This document shows positions 14,441 through 21,905 of a DNA stretch of 21,905 nucleotides, piece by piece. The translations under genes and the position numbers were made by a program. Origin of the DNA: an uncultured Armatimonadota bacterium (GTDB lineage: Bacteria; Armatimonadota; UBA5829; DTJY01). The DNA lies in assembly GCA_937875395.1 (NCBI GenBank), contig CALNCU010000330.1, positions 1 through 21,905 of the forward strand. Reading direction: 5' to 3'. Numbering within the stretch: the stretch's first letter is position 1; each line of letters opens with the position of its first letter. Under the pieces are notes generated by a model. That model did no database searches. It saw nothing but the letters and a program-made list of their open reading frames with translations, and had not been told where the DNA came from.

Positions 14441-15418
14441 TCAAATATCTGCCATACGGGCCAGGGCGGAGTCCATCTCAGAGAAGGTATCGGCGCCGGC
14501 AAGCTCTGACCTAAGGTGAGCCGCGCCCGGCATGCCTTTTATGTACCATGCAGCCTGCCCGCGCATCTCCCGGATGCCCTTCTCTTCTCCGTGCAGATCT
14601 ACTATCAGCCTAAGATGCTCGCGGGCAACCCTTACCCTCTCTGCGGGCACAGGCTCCGGGAGCAGTTCCCCTGTGAGCAGAAAATGTTTTGTACGAAGAA
14701 ATATCCACGGGTTCCCAAGGGCTGCGCGGCCTATCATCACCGCATCGCACCCCGTCTCATTAAACATGCGGGCGGCGTCTTCCGGGGTGCGGATATCTCC
14801 GTTGCCTATGATTGGGATGCTTACAGATTCCTTGGCTTTGGAAATAACTCCCCAGTCTGCAGTGCCGGAGTAGTGTTGTGCCGCCGTTCTGCCGTGGATG
14901 GCGACCGCCGCCACACCGGCATCTTCTGCTATGCGGGCAACATCCGGGGCAGTGGTAATCCCTTCCGACGGGCCTTTTCTTATCTTAACGGTAACGGGAA
15001 TATTAACGGCAGATACAACCGCTTTCATAATGGCCTGGGCGCTTTTATAATCCTCTGCCAGGGCGGAACCGGCGCCGGTCTTTCTTACCTTGGGGACTGG
15101 ACAGCCCACGTTTATATCAATAATATCTGCGCCTGCTTCTTCTACGGTGTGGGCGGCACGGGCCATAATCTGTGGGTCTGCGCCAAAGATTTGAACGGAG
15201 ACGGGGCGTTCTTCATCTGTCCAATCAAACATATCAAGGGTTTTGGAGTTGTTGTAGAAGATGCCGCAGCTGCTTATCATCTCTGTGCAGACAAGGCCTG
15301 CGCCCATGCGCCGGCAGATAAGCCGGAAACTGTGGTTTGTAATCCCCGCCAGCGGCGCCAGAACTACCGCCGGGCTGATTTCTATGTTCCCTATCCTAAC
15401 TTTTTTTCTGACGCTCAT
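14441..15418 (-). CDS. dus: tRNA-dihydrouridine synthase (DusB-like)
   Basis: A 325-residue FMN enzyme that reduces uridines of the tRNA D-loop using NADPH. The TIM barrel starts with VVLAPLAGITNHSFR (18-32). The catalytic Cys106 lies in DINVGCPVPKV, with the conserved Lys of TVKIRKG, HGRT and the FMN-phosphate motifs GNGDI and MIGRAALGNPW following. MRGQAAWYIKGMPGAAHLR in the helical C-terminal domain matches the DusB type. Its ATG lies inside the 3' end of coaX (23-base overlap), so the two are coupled. Confidence 0.95.
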   Translation of the reverse strand: MSVRKKVRIGNIEISPAVVLAPLAGITNHSFRLICRRMGAGLVCTEMISSCGIFYNNSKTLDMFDWTDEERPVSVQIFGADPQIMARAAHTVEEAGADIIDINVGCPVPKVRKTGAGSALAEDYKSAQAIMKAVVSAVNIPVTVKIRKGPSEGITTAPDVARIAEDAGVAAVAIHGRTAAQHYSGTADWGVISKAKESVSIPIIGNGDIRTPEDAARMFNETGCDAVMIGRAALGNPWIFLRTKHFLLTGELLPEPVPAERVRVAREHLRLIVDLHGEEKGIREMRGQAAWYIKGMPGAAHLRSELAGADTFSEMDSALARMADI

Positions 15419-16166
15419 ACATCAATCTTAGCCCTTCAAGGGTGAGGAGCGGATTTACTATCTCTATGGTTTTGCTCTCAGAGGCTATAAGTTCTGCCAG
15501 GCCGCCGGTTGCAATCACTTTTGCATGGGCGCCCATCTCTTCCCTGAATTTGGCCACCACTTCATCTACCTGCCCCGCAAACCCGTAGATGATACCCGCC
15601 TGCATGCTGGATTCCGTTGTTGTGCCTATGGCGGAAGGCGGCCGCACAAGGTCTATGCGGGGGAGGCGAGATGCAGACCGAAAGAGCGCTTCAAGGGAGA
15701 TTCCTATTCCGGGTGCAATGGAGCCGCCAAGGTAGTCGCCTTCTTCTGAAATGGCGTCAAATGTAGTTGCCGTGCCAAAATCCACCACAATCGCCGGGCC
15801 TCCGTAGAGGGTATGCGCCGCCACTGCATTCACTATTCTATCTGCCCCTACCGCAGATTTTGGTTCGTAGCAGATGCGTATGGAGGCCTCCTTTGCCGGG
15901 TCTACCAGGTACGCATCTATCTGGAAGAACTTTCGCCCGGTCTCAAGCAGGGCGGACGCCGCCGGGGGTACTACGTTTGAGATGGCTATTCCCGTTATAT
16001 CAGAGAAGGCTATTCCGGCGTGCTCAAGCAGTTCTCGCAGGTAGACGCCGTATTCATCCGGCGTGCGCCCCCTCTGCGTGCGGAGCCGCCAATTAGCCGC
16101 AAGCCGGCTGCCTTTGTAGACCCCTATTGCAATATTTGTGTTTCCTACATCAATAACAAGAAGCAT
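15396..16166 (-). CDS. coaX: Type III pantothenate kinase
   Basis: A 256-residue kinase of the acetate/sugar kinase-Hsp70 fold that phosphorylates pantothenate, the first step of coenzyme A synthesis. All three family motifs are present: DVGNTNIAIGVY (6-17, phosphate loop with Asp6), GADR (107-110, pantothenate site) and VVDFGTATTFD (127-137). The type III enzymes need a monovalent cation and are not feedback-inhibited by CoA (family knowledge). An upstream ATG at 16205 exists, but the family starts at MLLVIDVGN and AGGAT lies six bases before 16166. It is first in a two-gene unit with dus, behind a promoter with a possible operator. Confidence 0.96.
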   Translation of the reverse strand: MLLVIDVGNTNIAIGVYKGSRLAANWRLRTQRGRTPDEYGVYLRELLEHAGIAFSDITGIAISNVVPPAASALLETGRKFFQIDAYLVDPAKEASIRICYEPKSAVGADRIVNAVAAHTLYGGPAIVVDFGTATTFDAISEEGDYLGGSIAPGIGISLEALFRSASRLPRIDLVRPPSAIGTTTESSMQAGIIYGFAGQVDEVVAKFREEMGAHAKVIATGGLAELIASESKTIEIVNPLLTLEGLRLMYERQKKS

Positions 16167-16195
16167 GATCAATCCTATATATATTTTCTGCAGGA

Positions 16196-16225
16196 ATGGT
16201 AGCACACAAGCATCCTATCAGTCAA
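16196..16225 (-). promoter_or_regulatory. Promoter of coaX-dus
   Basis: On the minus strand TTGACT (16225-16220), an 18-base spacer, then TACCAT (16201-16196), the same -10 hexamer as the groES promoter. The leader is about 25 bases. Confidence 0.6.
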
Positions 16226-16239
16226 TTCATGGGATAGGA
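16213..16239. promoter_or_regulatory. Inverted repeat bracketing the coaX -35 box (candidate operator)
   Basis: TCCTATC (16213-16219) and GATAGGA (16233-16239), 13 bases apart, flank the -35 hexamer at 16220-16225. Related ATCCTAT and ATAGGAT sequences lie nearby at about 16171 and 16294. The regulator is unknown. Confidence 0.4.
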
Positions 16240-16318
16240 CGGTGCAGGCAGATAATATTTAGAGGAATAACCGGCTGCCGCAGCCAACTAAATATAGGAT
16301 GAATAGAAGGAGTCTGGG

Positions 16319-17224
16319 TTGAACGCAGGGTTTTTCTGGTCGCTTGCAAGCGCATTTTTGTGGAGTACAACGTTCGTTTGTGCCAGGTATCTGCTGGCGG
16401 GAGATATGGTTGATCCTATTACGCTCTCCCTCCTCAGGTTTTCCGTGGGCGGTGTGCTGCTGCTTCTGTTGGGCATTATACTCTATAAAAAAGATATTTT
16501 TGCCATCTCTCTTCATGATTTGCTGCGGGTATCGTTTGTTGCGCTCTTTGGGATGGTTGGAATGAGCGTCCTCCTCTTCTTCGGCCAGAAGAGCGCAAGC
16601 GCAATAAACAGCTCGCTCATAATGCAGCTCAGCCCCGTCTTTATCCTCTTCATGGGCGTGTTTATTGGGGAACGCATAGGCGCCGCTGATGTTGCCGGCG
16701 TGGGCATAAGCTTAATCGGCACGCTTATGGTTGTAGGCGTGATAGGAAACTACTCCGGTTCGGCAGGGAGTTGGTATAAGGGGGAGCTTCTGGTACTGGC
16801 GGCCGCCTTCAGCTGGGCCATATATTCCGTTGTGGGCAAAGGGATTGTCTGCAAAATAGGCGGGTACAAGGCCACAACATGGGCTATGCTGGCAGGTTCC
16901 GTGGAATTGCTTATACTGTGGCTCTTTTTGCCTGCCCCCGTTATCTATCCCAAGTCGCACGAAGGATGGATTATAATAGCGTACCTTGCCATCTTCCCCA
17001 CCGCAATAGCCTTCTTTGCATGGTACGAAGCAATGCGCACAATAAGCCTTTCCCTCTTAAACGTTATGCAGTACCTTACTCCGGCCTTTACAATAATTCT
17101 GGCTATGGCGTTCCTCCACGAGCGAATGCAGTGGCTTCAGTGGATTGGGATGGTCTTAATACTTGCGGGCGTGATGATTATATTCTTCCGGCGTGAAGGA
17201 TTAGAGAAGGCCCGGTCTGCCTGA
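16319..17224 (+). CDS. EamA/DMT-family transporter
   Basis: A 301-residue inner-membrane protein with about ten hydrophobic helices in two homologous halves, typical of the drug/metabolite transporter superfamily, whose members export amino acids, purines or other metabolites. The start FFWSLASAFLWSTTFVCARYLL and the second-half start LLVLAAAFSWAIYSVVGKG show the duplicated EamA unit; the end of each half carries the expected E-R motif (GERIG, LHERMQ). The start is a TTG six bases after AAGGAG. It stands alone, divergent from coaX. The substrate cannot be inferred. Confidence 0.9.
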   Translation: MNAGFFWSLASAFLWSTTFVCARYLLAGDMVDPITLSLLRFSVGGVLLLLLGIILYKKDIFAISLHDLLRVSFVALFGMVGMSVLLFFGQKSASAINSSLIMQLSPVFILFMGVFIGERIGAADVAGVGISLIGTLMVVGVIGNYSGSAGSWYKGELLVLAAAFSWAIYSVVGKGIVCKIGGYKATTWAMLAGSVELLILWLFLPAPVIYPKSHEGWIIIAYLAIFPTAIAFFAWYEAMRTISLSLLNVMQYLTPAFTIILAMAFLHERMQWLQWIGMVLILAGVMIIFFRREGLEKARSA

Positions 17225-17269
17225 ACTCACACAACTCCTACGGATTGCGCTACCCATGCTTCCCAAAAG

Positions 17270-17298
17270 TTGACTATGCCGGGAGAAGAGAATAAAAT
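17270..17298 (+). promoter_or_regulatory. Promoter of the fused E1 dehydrogenase gene
   Basis: TTGACT (17270-17275), exactly 17 bases, then TAAAAT (17293-17298). Initiation near 17305 gives a leader of about 63 bases, which contains a CACCGC/GCGGTG hairpin (17319-17343) shortly before the ribosome binding site. Confidence 0.78.
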
Positions 17299-17354
17299 AT
17301 AAAGTAACGAAGATTGACCACCGCTGTTGAAGATGCGGCGGTGTGTGGTATTGG

Positions 17355-17360
17355 AAGGAG
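17355..17360 (+). promoter_or_regulatory. Ribosome binding site that decides the E1 start
   Basis: AAGGAG seven bases before the ATG at 17368. The reading frame is open back to 17314, but that start would lie only about ten bases after the predicted transcription start and has no such site. Confidence 0.7.
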
Positions 17361-17367
17361 TCCTGGA

Positions 17368-19596
17368 ATGGCTGGCACCAGAAAGAAAGTCGCAGCCAAG
17401 AGCAATCTTGGGCTTGGTAAGGATCAGCTTGCAGATTACTTGCAGCAGATGTATGAGATACGTTTCTTTGAAGAGAAGGTAGCTGAACTCCTTAAGGTTG
17501 GGATGATAAAAGGCGCTTCCCATCTGTATGCCGGAGAAGAGGCAGTGGCGGTGGGTGCTATCTCTGCAATTACGGAAGACGATGTAATTGCAAGCACGCA
17601 CAGAGGCCACGGGCACTGCGGCGCAATAGGCAACAAGCACGCGCATTCTGAAGAAGAGCGCCAGATGCATTGGAACAAGATGATGGCGGAGCTTATGGGC
17701 AAGGCCACCGGTTACTGCAAGGGCCGCGGCGGCTCCATGCACATTGCAGACGTGCAAAAGGGGAACCTTGGCTCAACCGGAATAGTGGGCGGAAACATAC
17801 CCATAGGCACAGGCGCGGCGCTGGCAGAGAAGCTTAAGGGCACAAAAAACGTAGTCCTCTGCTTCTTTGGCGACGGCTCCACCAATACCGGCAGCTTCCA
17901 TGAGGCCTTAAACATGGGATCAACCCTTCTGGGCGGGCTGCCCATAGTCTATATATGTGAGAACAACCGCTACGGCATGTCCGTCCCCTTCTGCGATAAA
18001 TCCGTGCCCGAAGCCGGGTGCGCATCCAAGGTAAACGATGTAGCTGTAAGGGCGTCTTCATACGGCATGGACAGCGTTATAGTAGACGGCATGGATGTGC
18101 TTGCCGTGCGTGAGGCCGTGCAGAAGGCAGTAGCAAAAGCCAGAAAAGGCGAACCCATGCTTATAGAGGCCAAAACCTACCGATGGTTCGGCCACTCCAT
18201 AAGCGATCAGAGAATCTACCGCACAAAAGAAGAAGAGGCAGAGTGGAAGGAACGCTGCCCCATAGTCATCTTCCGGGCAAAGCTCTCCTCAAACGGTTTT
18301 ACCGAAGAGGAACTGGATGCAATAAGGGATAAGGCCAAAAACGAGATAGAGGCGGCCACAAAGTTTGCAACAGACAGCCCGTACCCGGATGTAAGCGAAC
18401 TCTATGACGATGTATACGTTCCCATAGACCAGGCCAAGTTCAACGCAGAAAAATCTGCCGAAGTCACTCTCCGGGCAAAGATTCGCCCCGTAGAAGATGA
18501 AGTTCGCGCATTTATACGCTCCCAGGCAAGCGATCCCGTCAAATCCTCCCTGCCCAAGCTGAACAAGGCTTCCCAGGGACAGTTTGAAGGAAAGACCGGC
18601 ATGCGGATGCTTACCTTTGGGCAGGCACTGGTTGAAGCTCAAAGGGAAGAGATGCTCCGCGACGAGAGCGTTGTCATACTGGGCGAAGACGTTGCCCTCT
18701 ACGGCGGCGCCTACGCGGCCACCAAGGGCCTCTACAATGAGTTTGGCGAGAAGCGGGTTATGGATACCGCAATCTCTGAAGCGGCCATTGCGGGCGCAGC
18801 GGCGGGCGCGGCCATGCGCGGCCTAAGGCCCATCCCGGAGATTATGTACATAGACTTCATTACCATTGCAAGCGACCAGATTATCCACAACATGGCCTAC
18901 AACCGCTACATGTTCGGCGGCAAGACCAAGGTGCCTTGTGTGCTTAGAACAGAGGGCGGCGTTGGCCGCAGCATAGCGGCGCACCACTCGGAGAGCCTGG
19001 AGAGCTGGTTCATGCACATTCCGGGGCTCTACGTTGTAATGCCCTCCACCCCATACGATGCAAAGGGTCTCTTAAAGGCCGCCATCCGCGATGACAACCC
19101 AATAATCTTTATAGAGCACAAGGTTCTCTACAGCGGAGTAATGGGCCCGGTGCCTGAAGAGGATTATACCATCCCGCTTGGCGTGGCAGATGTAAAGAAG
19201 GAAGGCCGTGACGTTACCGTTGTAGCGTACAGCCGCCTGCTTCACTTTGCCATGGATGCGGCCCTGGAATTGGAGAAAGAGGGTATAAGCGTAGAGGTAA
19301 TAGACCCGCGCACCCTGGCCCCACTGGATGCAGAGACCATTGCAAACTCTGTTAAAAAGACCGGGCGCCTTGTTACCGTCTCTGAGGGATACACCCGCTG
19401 CGGCGTAGGTAACGAAATAGTCCGCCAGGTGAGCGAGTTTAAGTTCCCGGACGGCACTATAGGGTTTGACTACTTTGATGCCCCGCCGGTAATTCATGCA
19501 GCCGCGGACGTGCCCATACCAATGAGCGCTCCGCTTGAGGATGCAAGCTGCCCAAGCAGGGATTCCATCATCAAGGCTGTAAAGTCTACGCTCTAA
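17368..19596 (+). CDS. Fused alpha-beta E1 of a 2-oxoacid (pyruvate/acetoin-type) dehydrogenase
   Basis: A 742-residue fusion of both E1 subunits of a thiamine diphosphate-dependent dehydrogenase. The alpha part (about 15-385) carries HRGHGH (78-83), the TPP motif GDG (168-170) to NN (199-200), and RWFGHSISD (272-280), counterpart of the alpha phosphorylation loop. A charged linker (about 385-410) leads to the beta part (from 412, MRMLTFGQALVEAQREEM) with GEDVALYGGAYAATKGL (Glu440), EAAIAGAAAGAAMRGLRPIPEI and the C-terminal domain with VIDPRTLAPLD. Such enzymes decarboxylate a 2-oxoacid or cleave acetoin and pass the acyl group to lipoyl-E2. E2, E3 and lipoylation genes are not here, so substrate is open; the alpha sequence looks closest to the pyruvate/acetoin branch. 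It has its own promoter and terminator. Confidence 0.9.
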   Translation: MAGTRKKVAAKSNLGLGKDQLADYLQQMYEIRFFEEKVAELLKVGMIKGASHLYAGEEAVAVGAISAITEDDVIASTHRGHGHCGAIGNKHAHSEEERQMHWNKMMAELMGKATGYCKGRGGSMHIADVQKGNLGSTGIVGGNIPIGTGAALAEKLKGTKNVVLCFFGDGSTNTGSFHEALNMGSTLLGGLPIVYICENNRYGMSVPFCDKSVPEAGCASKVNDVAVRASSYGMDSVIVDGMDVLAVREAVQKAVAKARKGEPMLIEAKTYRWFGHSISDQRIYRTKEEEAEWKERCPIVIFRAKLSSNGFTEEELDAIRDKAKNEIEAATKFATDSPYPDVSELYDDVYVPIDQAKFNAEKSAEVTLRAKIRPVEDEVRAFIRSQASDPVKSSLPKLNKASQGQFEGKTGMRMLTFGQALVEAQREEMLRDESVVILGEDVALYGGAYAATKGLYNEFGEKRVMDTAISEAAIAGAAAGAAMRGLRPIPEIMYIDFITIASDQIIHNMAYNRYMFGGKTKVPCVLRTEGGVGRSIAAHHSESLESWFMHIPGLYVVMPSTPYDAKGLLKAAIRDDNPIIFIEHKVLYSGVMGPVPEEDYTIPLGVADVKKEGRDVTVVAYSRLLHFAMDAALELEKEGISVEVIDPRTLAPLDAETIANSVKKTGRLVTVSEGYTRCGVGNEIVRQVSEFKFPDGTIGFDYFDAPPVIHAAADVPIPMSAPLEDASCPSRDSIIKAVKSTL

Positions 19597-19610
19597 AACA
19601 CAGAAAAGAC

Positions 19611-19645
19611 AAAGGGCTCCAGGGATTTCCCCGGAGCCCTTTTTT
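19611..19645 (+). terminator. Rho-independent terminator of the E1 gene
   Basis: A ten-pair stem, AAAGGGCTCC (19611-19620) with GGAGCCCTTT (19633-19642), continues inside with GGG/CCC around a 4-base loop and is followed by a six-base T-run (19640-19645). It starts 15 bases after the stop codon and may also slow transcription from the convergent neighbour. Confidence 0.92.
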
Positions 19646-19653
19646 GCGTTATC

Positions 19654-21905
19654 TTACCTGCTGTCTCTGCATCCCGAGTGGGGGCAGGCCAGCACACAGG
19701 CCTCAAAGTTGCAGGGGCGTATCTTCCCAATGGGCGGATACTGCTTCAACCCTTCGGCCAGATTCTCTGCCGTAATCTTCTTTGGCAGTGGAACGGAGAG
19801 GTTCCATCCCGTAAAGGACACGCCCTCCTCCGGGATTAGAGAGTAGCGTTTGGCCCAGTCGCAGAAGCCTCTATCTACTACCATAAACTTCTCCTCAGAG
19901 CCGCCTACGTTTACGCTTGCCTCTTTTGTATGGGCATGGGTGCGGCAGGCGCTTACGCATTTGGTGCATCCGTTGCAGGCGGCAAGGTAGCTCTTATCCG
20001 TATCTACGGGGTCTGCCTCTATCTCTGCATCCGTGACAATGGCTATGAATCTTACGTTGGAGCCAAACCGCGGGGTAACTACAAACCCGCCGCGGCCTAT
20101 GTGCCCCAGCCCCGCTGCAACGGCGGCAAACCTGTTGCAGAAAGCATCCGGCTTTTCTCCTCTGGGCGAACCTATGAGGGAGCCGGTTCCGCACAGGTCT
20201 GACGTTACGGCTGTTCTGTAACCGGCGTCCTGCAGTTGCCTGGCAGCCCTGTACGCCATAAGATTTAGCAGCACGGTGGATTCAATTTGGGCAAACGTAT
20301 AAGGCCCCACCGCTTCTGCCGGAGGTTGCGCTGTGCGGTCTACCGTGGCGCCCGGAATCCTTAGCCCTATAACAATCACGTTCTTTGCGCCCTTCAGGTG
20401 ATCGTCCGGGGTGAGCGTGCGTACTACCTCTGTGCTAATCTCCGGCTGGTATTCCAGGCGGATGTTGTTTGAGGTATCTCTGGCTACCAGGTACTCCTGG
20501 CCGTCAAAGATTTTGGCAAGCTCCGGCTGAATTTGTGCAAGCCTTGATGCCGGGCTTACGCCCACCATGTCTGCGCCAAGCCCCCGGAGCAGGTCTATGA
20601 GATGAGTTTTTGTTTCCGACGGACCGAAATTTGCTGTGTGCGCCGCCGGAATAGTCCGGGAAGTGGATTTAATAGGCGCGCTTGTAATGAGCGCTTGAAA
20701 CGTTACTCTCCTTCCGGGGAGTATGCCGTCTATATGCTTTACATATGTATCGCCCGGGAATCTTGTGAAGCAGACGGCATTGTAACCGGCATCCTCCACC
20801 ATGCGGTTTGCATCGTAGGCAAGCTTTGACAGCATGTAATAGGCGGCTGCATCTATGCCTTTGTTTTCTGTGAATTCCTCAAAATGTATGCCAAAGATTA
20901 CGGCATTCTTTGCATCCGGCAGGTACTTCTTTGCATCTATGCCCATGCCGGTGAGCTCCTCTGCAGAGGAGACCATAACAAAGTCCATGCCGTGCCCGTA
21001 GGCAAGGGATTTAAGTTTCTGATCCAACCCGCGGTTCGGCCCCTCCGGCGCGCGGTACCTTATTCTGCGGGGTGCGTTTGTGTATTCCCTATCAAACGAC
21101 CGTACGGATTTGGGAAGGCAGTAGCGGAGGCAGCTTCCCATCTCTCCGCCGCGTGTGCCGTGCTTGCGCAGGTTCTCAAGGATCACGGCCTCATCCACAT
21201 GTTCCGGGATGGGCAGGTCTAAATCAAGATCAAAGTGCTCTCCCCAGGCACAACGCCAGAGGTTCTTCTTTGCGTATTTGTAGGTTTTATCTTCTATCTC
21301 TACAATGTTCCATCCGTCTATCTCTTTGGAGAGGGCGCCGGACCGGCAGTTTTTTACGCACAGATTGCAATGATCGCAAACGGAACCGGGTTCAATAAGA
21401 GGCGTAGGCTCAAGAGTTGCATCCGTTATAATGGTTACGTACCTCTGCCGTGCGCCAAACTCCGGCGTAATGGAGAGTCCGCTGTAACCAAACTCAGAGA
21501 GCCCCGCAGCCACGGCGGAATGAAGGTGGCTTACATCCGGCGCAAAGTTCTCTTTCAAATCTTTGTAGCCCTTATACCTCCAGATGTTGGAGCTTATAAT
21601 GGGTACGGCGGCAAATCCCTGATCTTCCAGGAACATCCCCATGCGGTAGCTCATCTCGTCCAGGCGGCAGTTCATGGTGTACTGCATCGAGTACGGGCCT
21701 ATATCCTGCGGGTGGGTGATCCCGCCCATCTCCACACATCCGTCCGGGTGGCGGATTGCCATTACAACAACGGATTTGGCCGTGGGCATTATCCCCTGCG
21801 GCGACATCATGGCCGGCGCATTCTTGAAACGTTCTATGTTTGCAATTCCCACAAGATCCGCTCCAAGTTCCTGCAAGGCGAAGTCCTTGACCCGGCCGGT
21901 AAGCG
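19654..21905 (-). CDS. Triple-module iron-sulfur protein (QueG/reductive-dehalogenase-like), 5' end outside window
   Basis: At least 749 residues; the frame stays open to the window edge (LTGRVKDFA precedes the TTG at 21876, and the conserved module is already under way), so the start lies outside. Residues are numbered from that TTG. Module 1 (1-280) and module 3 (420-740) each have a GAD(L/M)VG start, a central fold and a ferredoxin-like part with CxxCxxCxxxC (Cys167-177; Cys634-644) plus further cysteines (209, 249, 253; 672, 722, 727, 731) that could complete two [4Fe-4S] clusters, the layout of epoxyqueuosine reductase and corrinoid reductive dehalogenases. The middle module (about 281-405) repeats only the N-terminal fold and lacks the cysteines. 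I see no proof of cobalamin binding. Probably a redox protein; reaction unknown. Confidence 0.75.
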   Translation of the reverse strand, partial: LTGRVKDFALQELGADLVGIANIERFKNAPAMMSPQGIMPTAKSVVVMAIRHPDGCVEMGGITHPQDIGPYSMQYTMNCRLDEMSYRMGMFLEDQGFAAVPIISSNIWRYKGYKDLKENFAPDVSHLHSAVAAGLSEFGYSGLSITPEFGARQRYVTIITDATLEPTPLIEPGSVCDHCNLCVKNCRSGALSKEIDGWNIVEIEDKTYKYAKKNLWRCAWGEHFDLDLDLPIPEHVDEAVILENLRKHGTRGGEMGSCLRYCLPKSVRSFDREYTNAPRRIRYRAPEGPNRGLDQKLKSLAYGHGMDFVMVSSAEELTGMGIDAKKYLPDAKNAVIFGIHFEEFTENKGIDAAAYYMLSKLAYDANRMVEDAGYNAVCFTRFPGDTYVKHIDGILPGRRVTFQALITSAPIKSTSRTIPAAHTANFGPSETKTHLIDLLRGLGADMVGVSPASRLAQIQPELAKIFDGQEYLVARDTSNNIRLEYQPEISTEVVRTLTPDDHLKGAKNVIVIGLRIPGATVDRTAQPPAEAVGPYTFAQIESTVLLNLMAYRAARQLQDAGYRTAVTSDLCGTGSLIGSPRGEKPDAFCNRFAAVAAGLGHIGRGGFVVTPRFGSNVRFIAIVTDAEIEADPVDTDKSYLAACNGCTKCVSACRTHAHTKEASVNVGGSEEKFMVVDRGFCDWAKRYSLIPEEGVSFTGWNLSVPLPKKITAENLAEGLKQYPPIGKIRPCNFEACVLACPHSGCRDSR

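Noticed and set aside
14516..15445. Long open frame (309 codons) on the plus strand across dus
   Set aside because: It is antisense to dus, which has all catalytic motifs; low-complexity Cys/Tyr/His composition typical of a shadow frame.
16273..16285. Hairpin GGCTG-CCG-CAGCC as a terminator
   Set aside because: The stem is only five pairs and is not followed by a T-tract on either strand; it is upstream of the transporter gene, not after a gene.
19654..21905. True reductive dehalogenase
   Set aside because: Cysteine layout and GADLVG start are similar, but no partner membrane-anchor gene and no Tat signal can be seen, and the tandem architecture is not that of RdhA; the 5' end is outside the window.

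Overview
This is bacterial chromosome, almost fully coding, of moderate GC. All 18 protein genes encode recognisable families. No rRNA, tRNA, CRISPR array, insertion sequence or phage gene was seen. The block efp-accB-accC-nusB-folD-ispA follows the order familiar from Bacillus and other Gram-positive-type (Terrabacteria) genomes, and groESL is preceded by a textbook CIRCE operator. An anaerobic or facultative uncultured Terrabacteria lineage is plausible, but the phylum cannot be fixed from this window.

Layout, left to right. Positions 1-360 are AT-rich and hold no convincing gene. The minus-strand groES-groEL operon follows (422-2374), with a terminator at its end and a sigma-A-type promoter plus CIRCE in front. 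Next is a long minus-strand run (2550-7657), read from a good promoter at 7736-7765: efp, accB, a pseudopilin-like gene, accC, nusB, folD, ispA. It joins translation factor EF-P, the biotin carrier and biotin carboxylase of acetyl-CoA carboxylase, an antitermination factor, one-carbon folate metabolism and prenyl diphosphate synthesis. A 312-bp divergent intergenic region (7658-7969) contains an unusual hairpin whose loop is a G-quadruplex motif. Then come crcB (+), a sugar phosphate isomerase-like gene (-), a GT4-type glycosyltransferase (+) and a zinc-finger membrane protein (-).

Positions 11272-14372 (+) form a compact methionine operon, metY-metX-metW: homoserine is O-acetylated and then directly sulfhydrylated. 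Positions 14441-16166 (-) hold coaX and dus with overlapping ends. Position 16319 starts an EamA-type transporter (+). Positions 17368-19596 (+) encode a single-chain fusion of the E1 alpha and beta subunits of a pyruvate/acetoin-type 2-oxoacid dehydrogenase, with its own strong promoter and terminator. The right edge carries a large minus-strand iron-sulfur protein (19654-21905, 5' end outside the window) built from three copies of an epoxyqueuosine reductase/reductive-dehalogenase-like module, the middle copy having lost its cluster-binding part.

The most notable items are that triple-module iron-sulfur protein, the pseudopilin-like gene inserted between accB and accC, the G-quadruplex hairpin between efp and crcB, and the E1 alpha-beta fusion. 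I did not find a clear new defence or mobile system.
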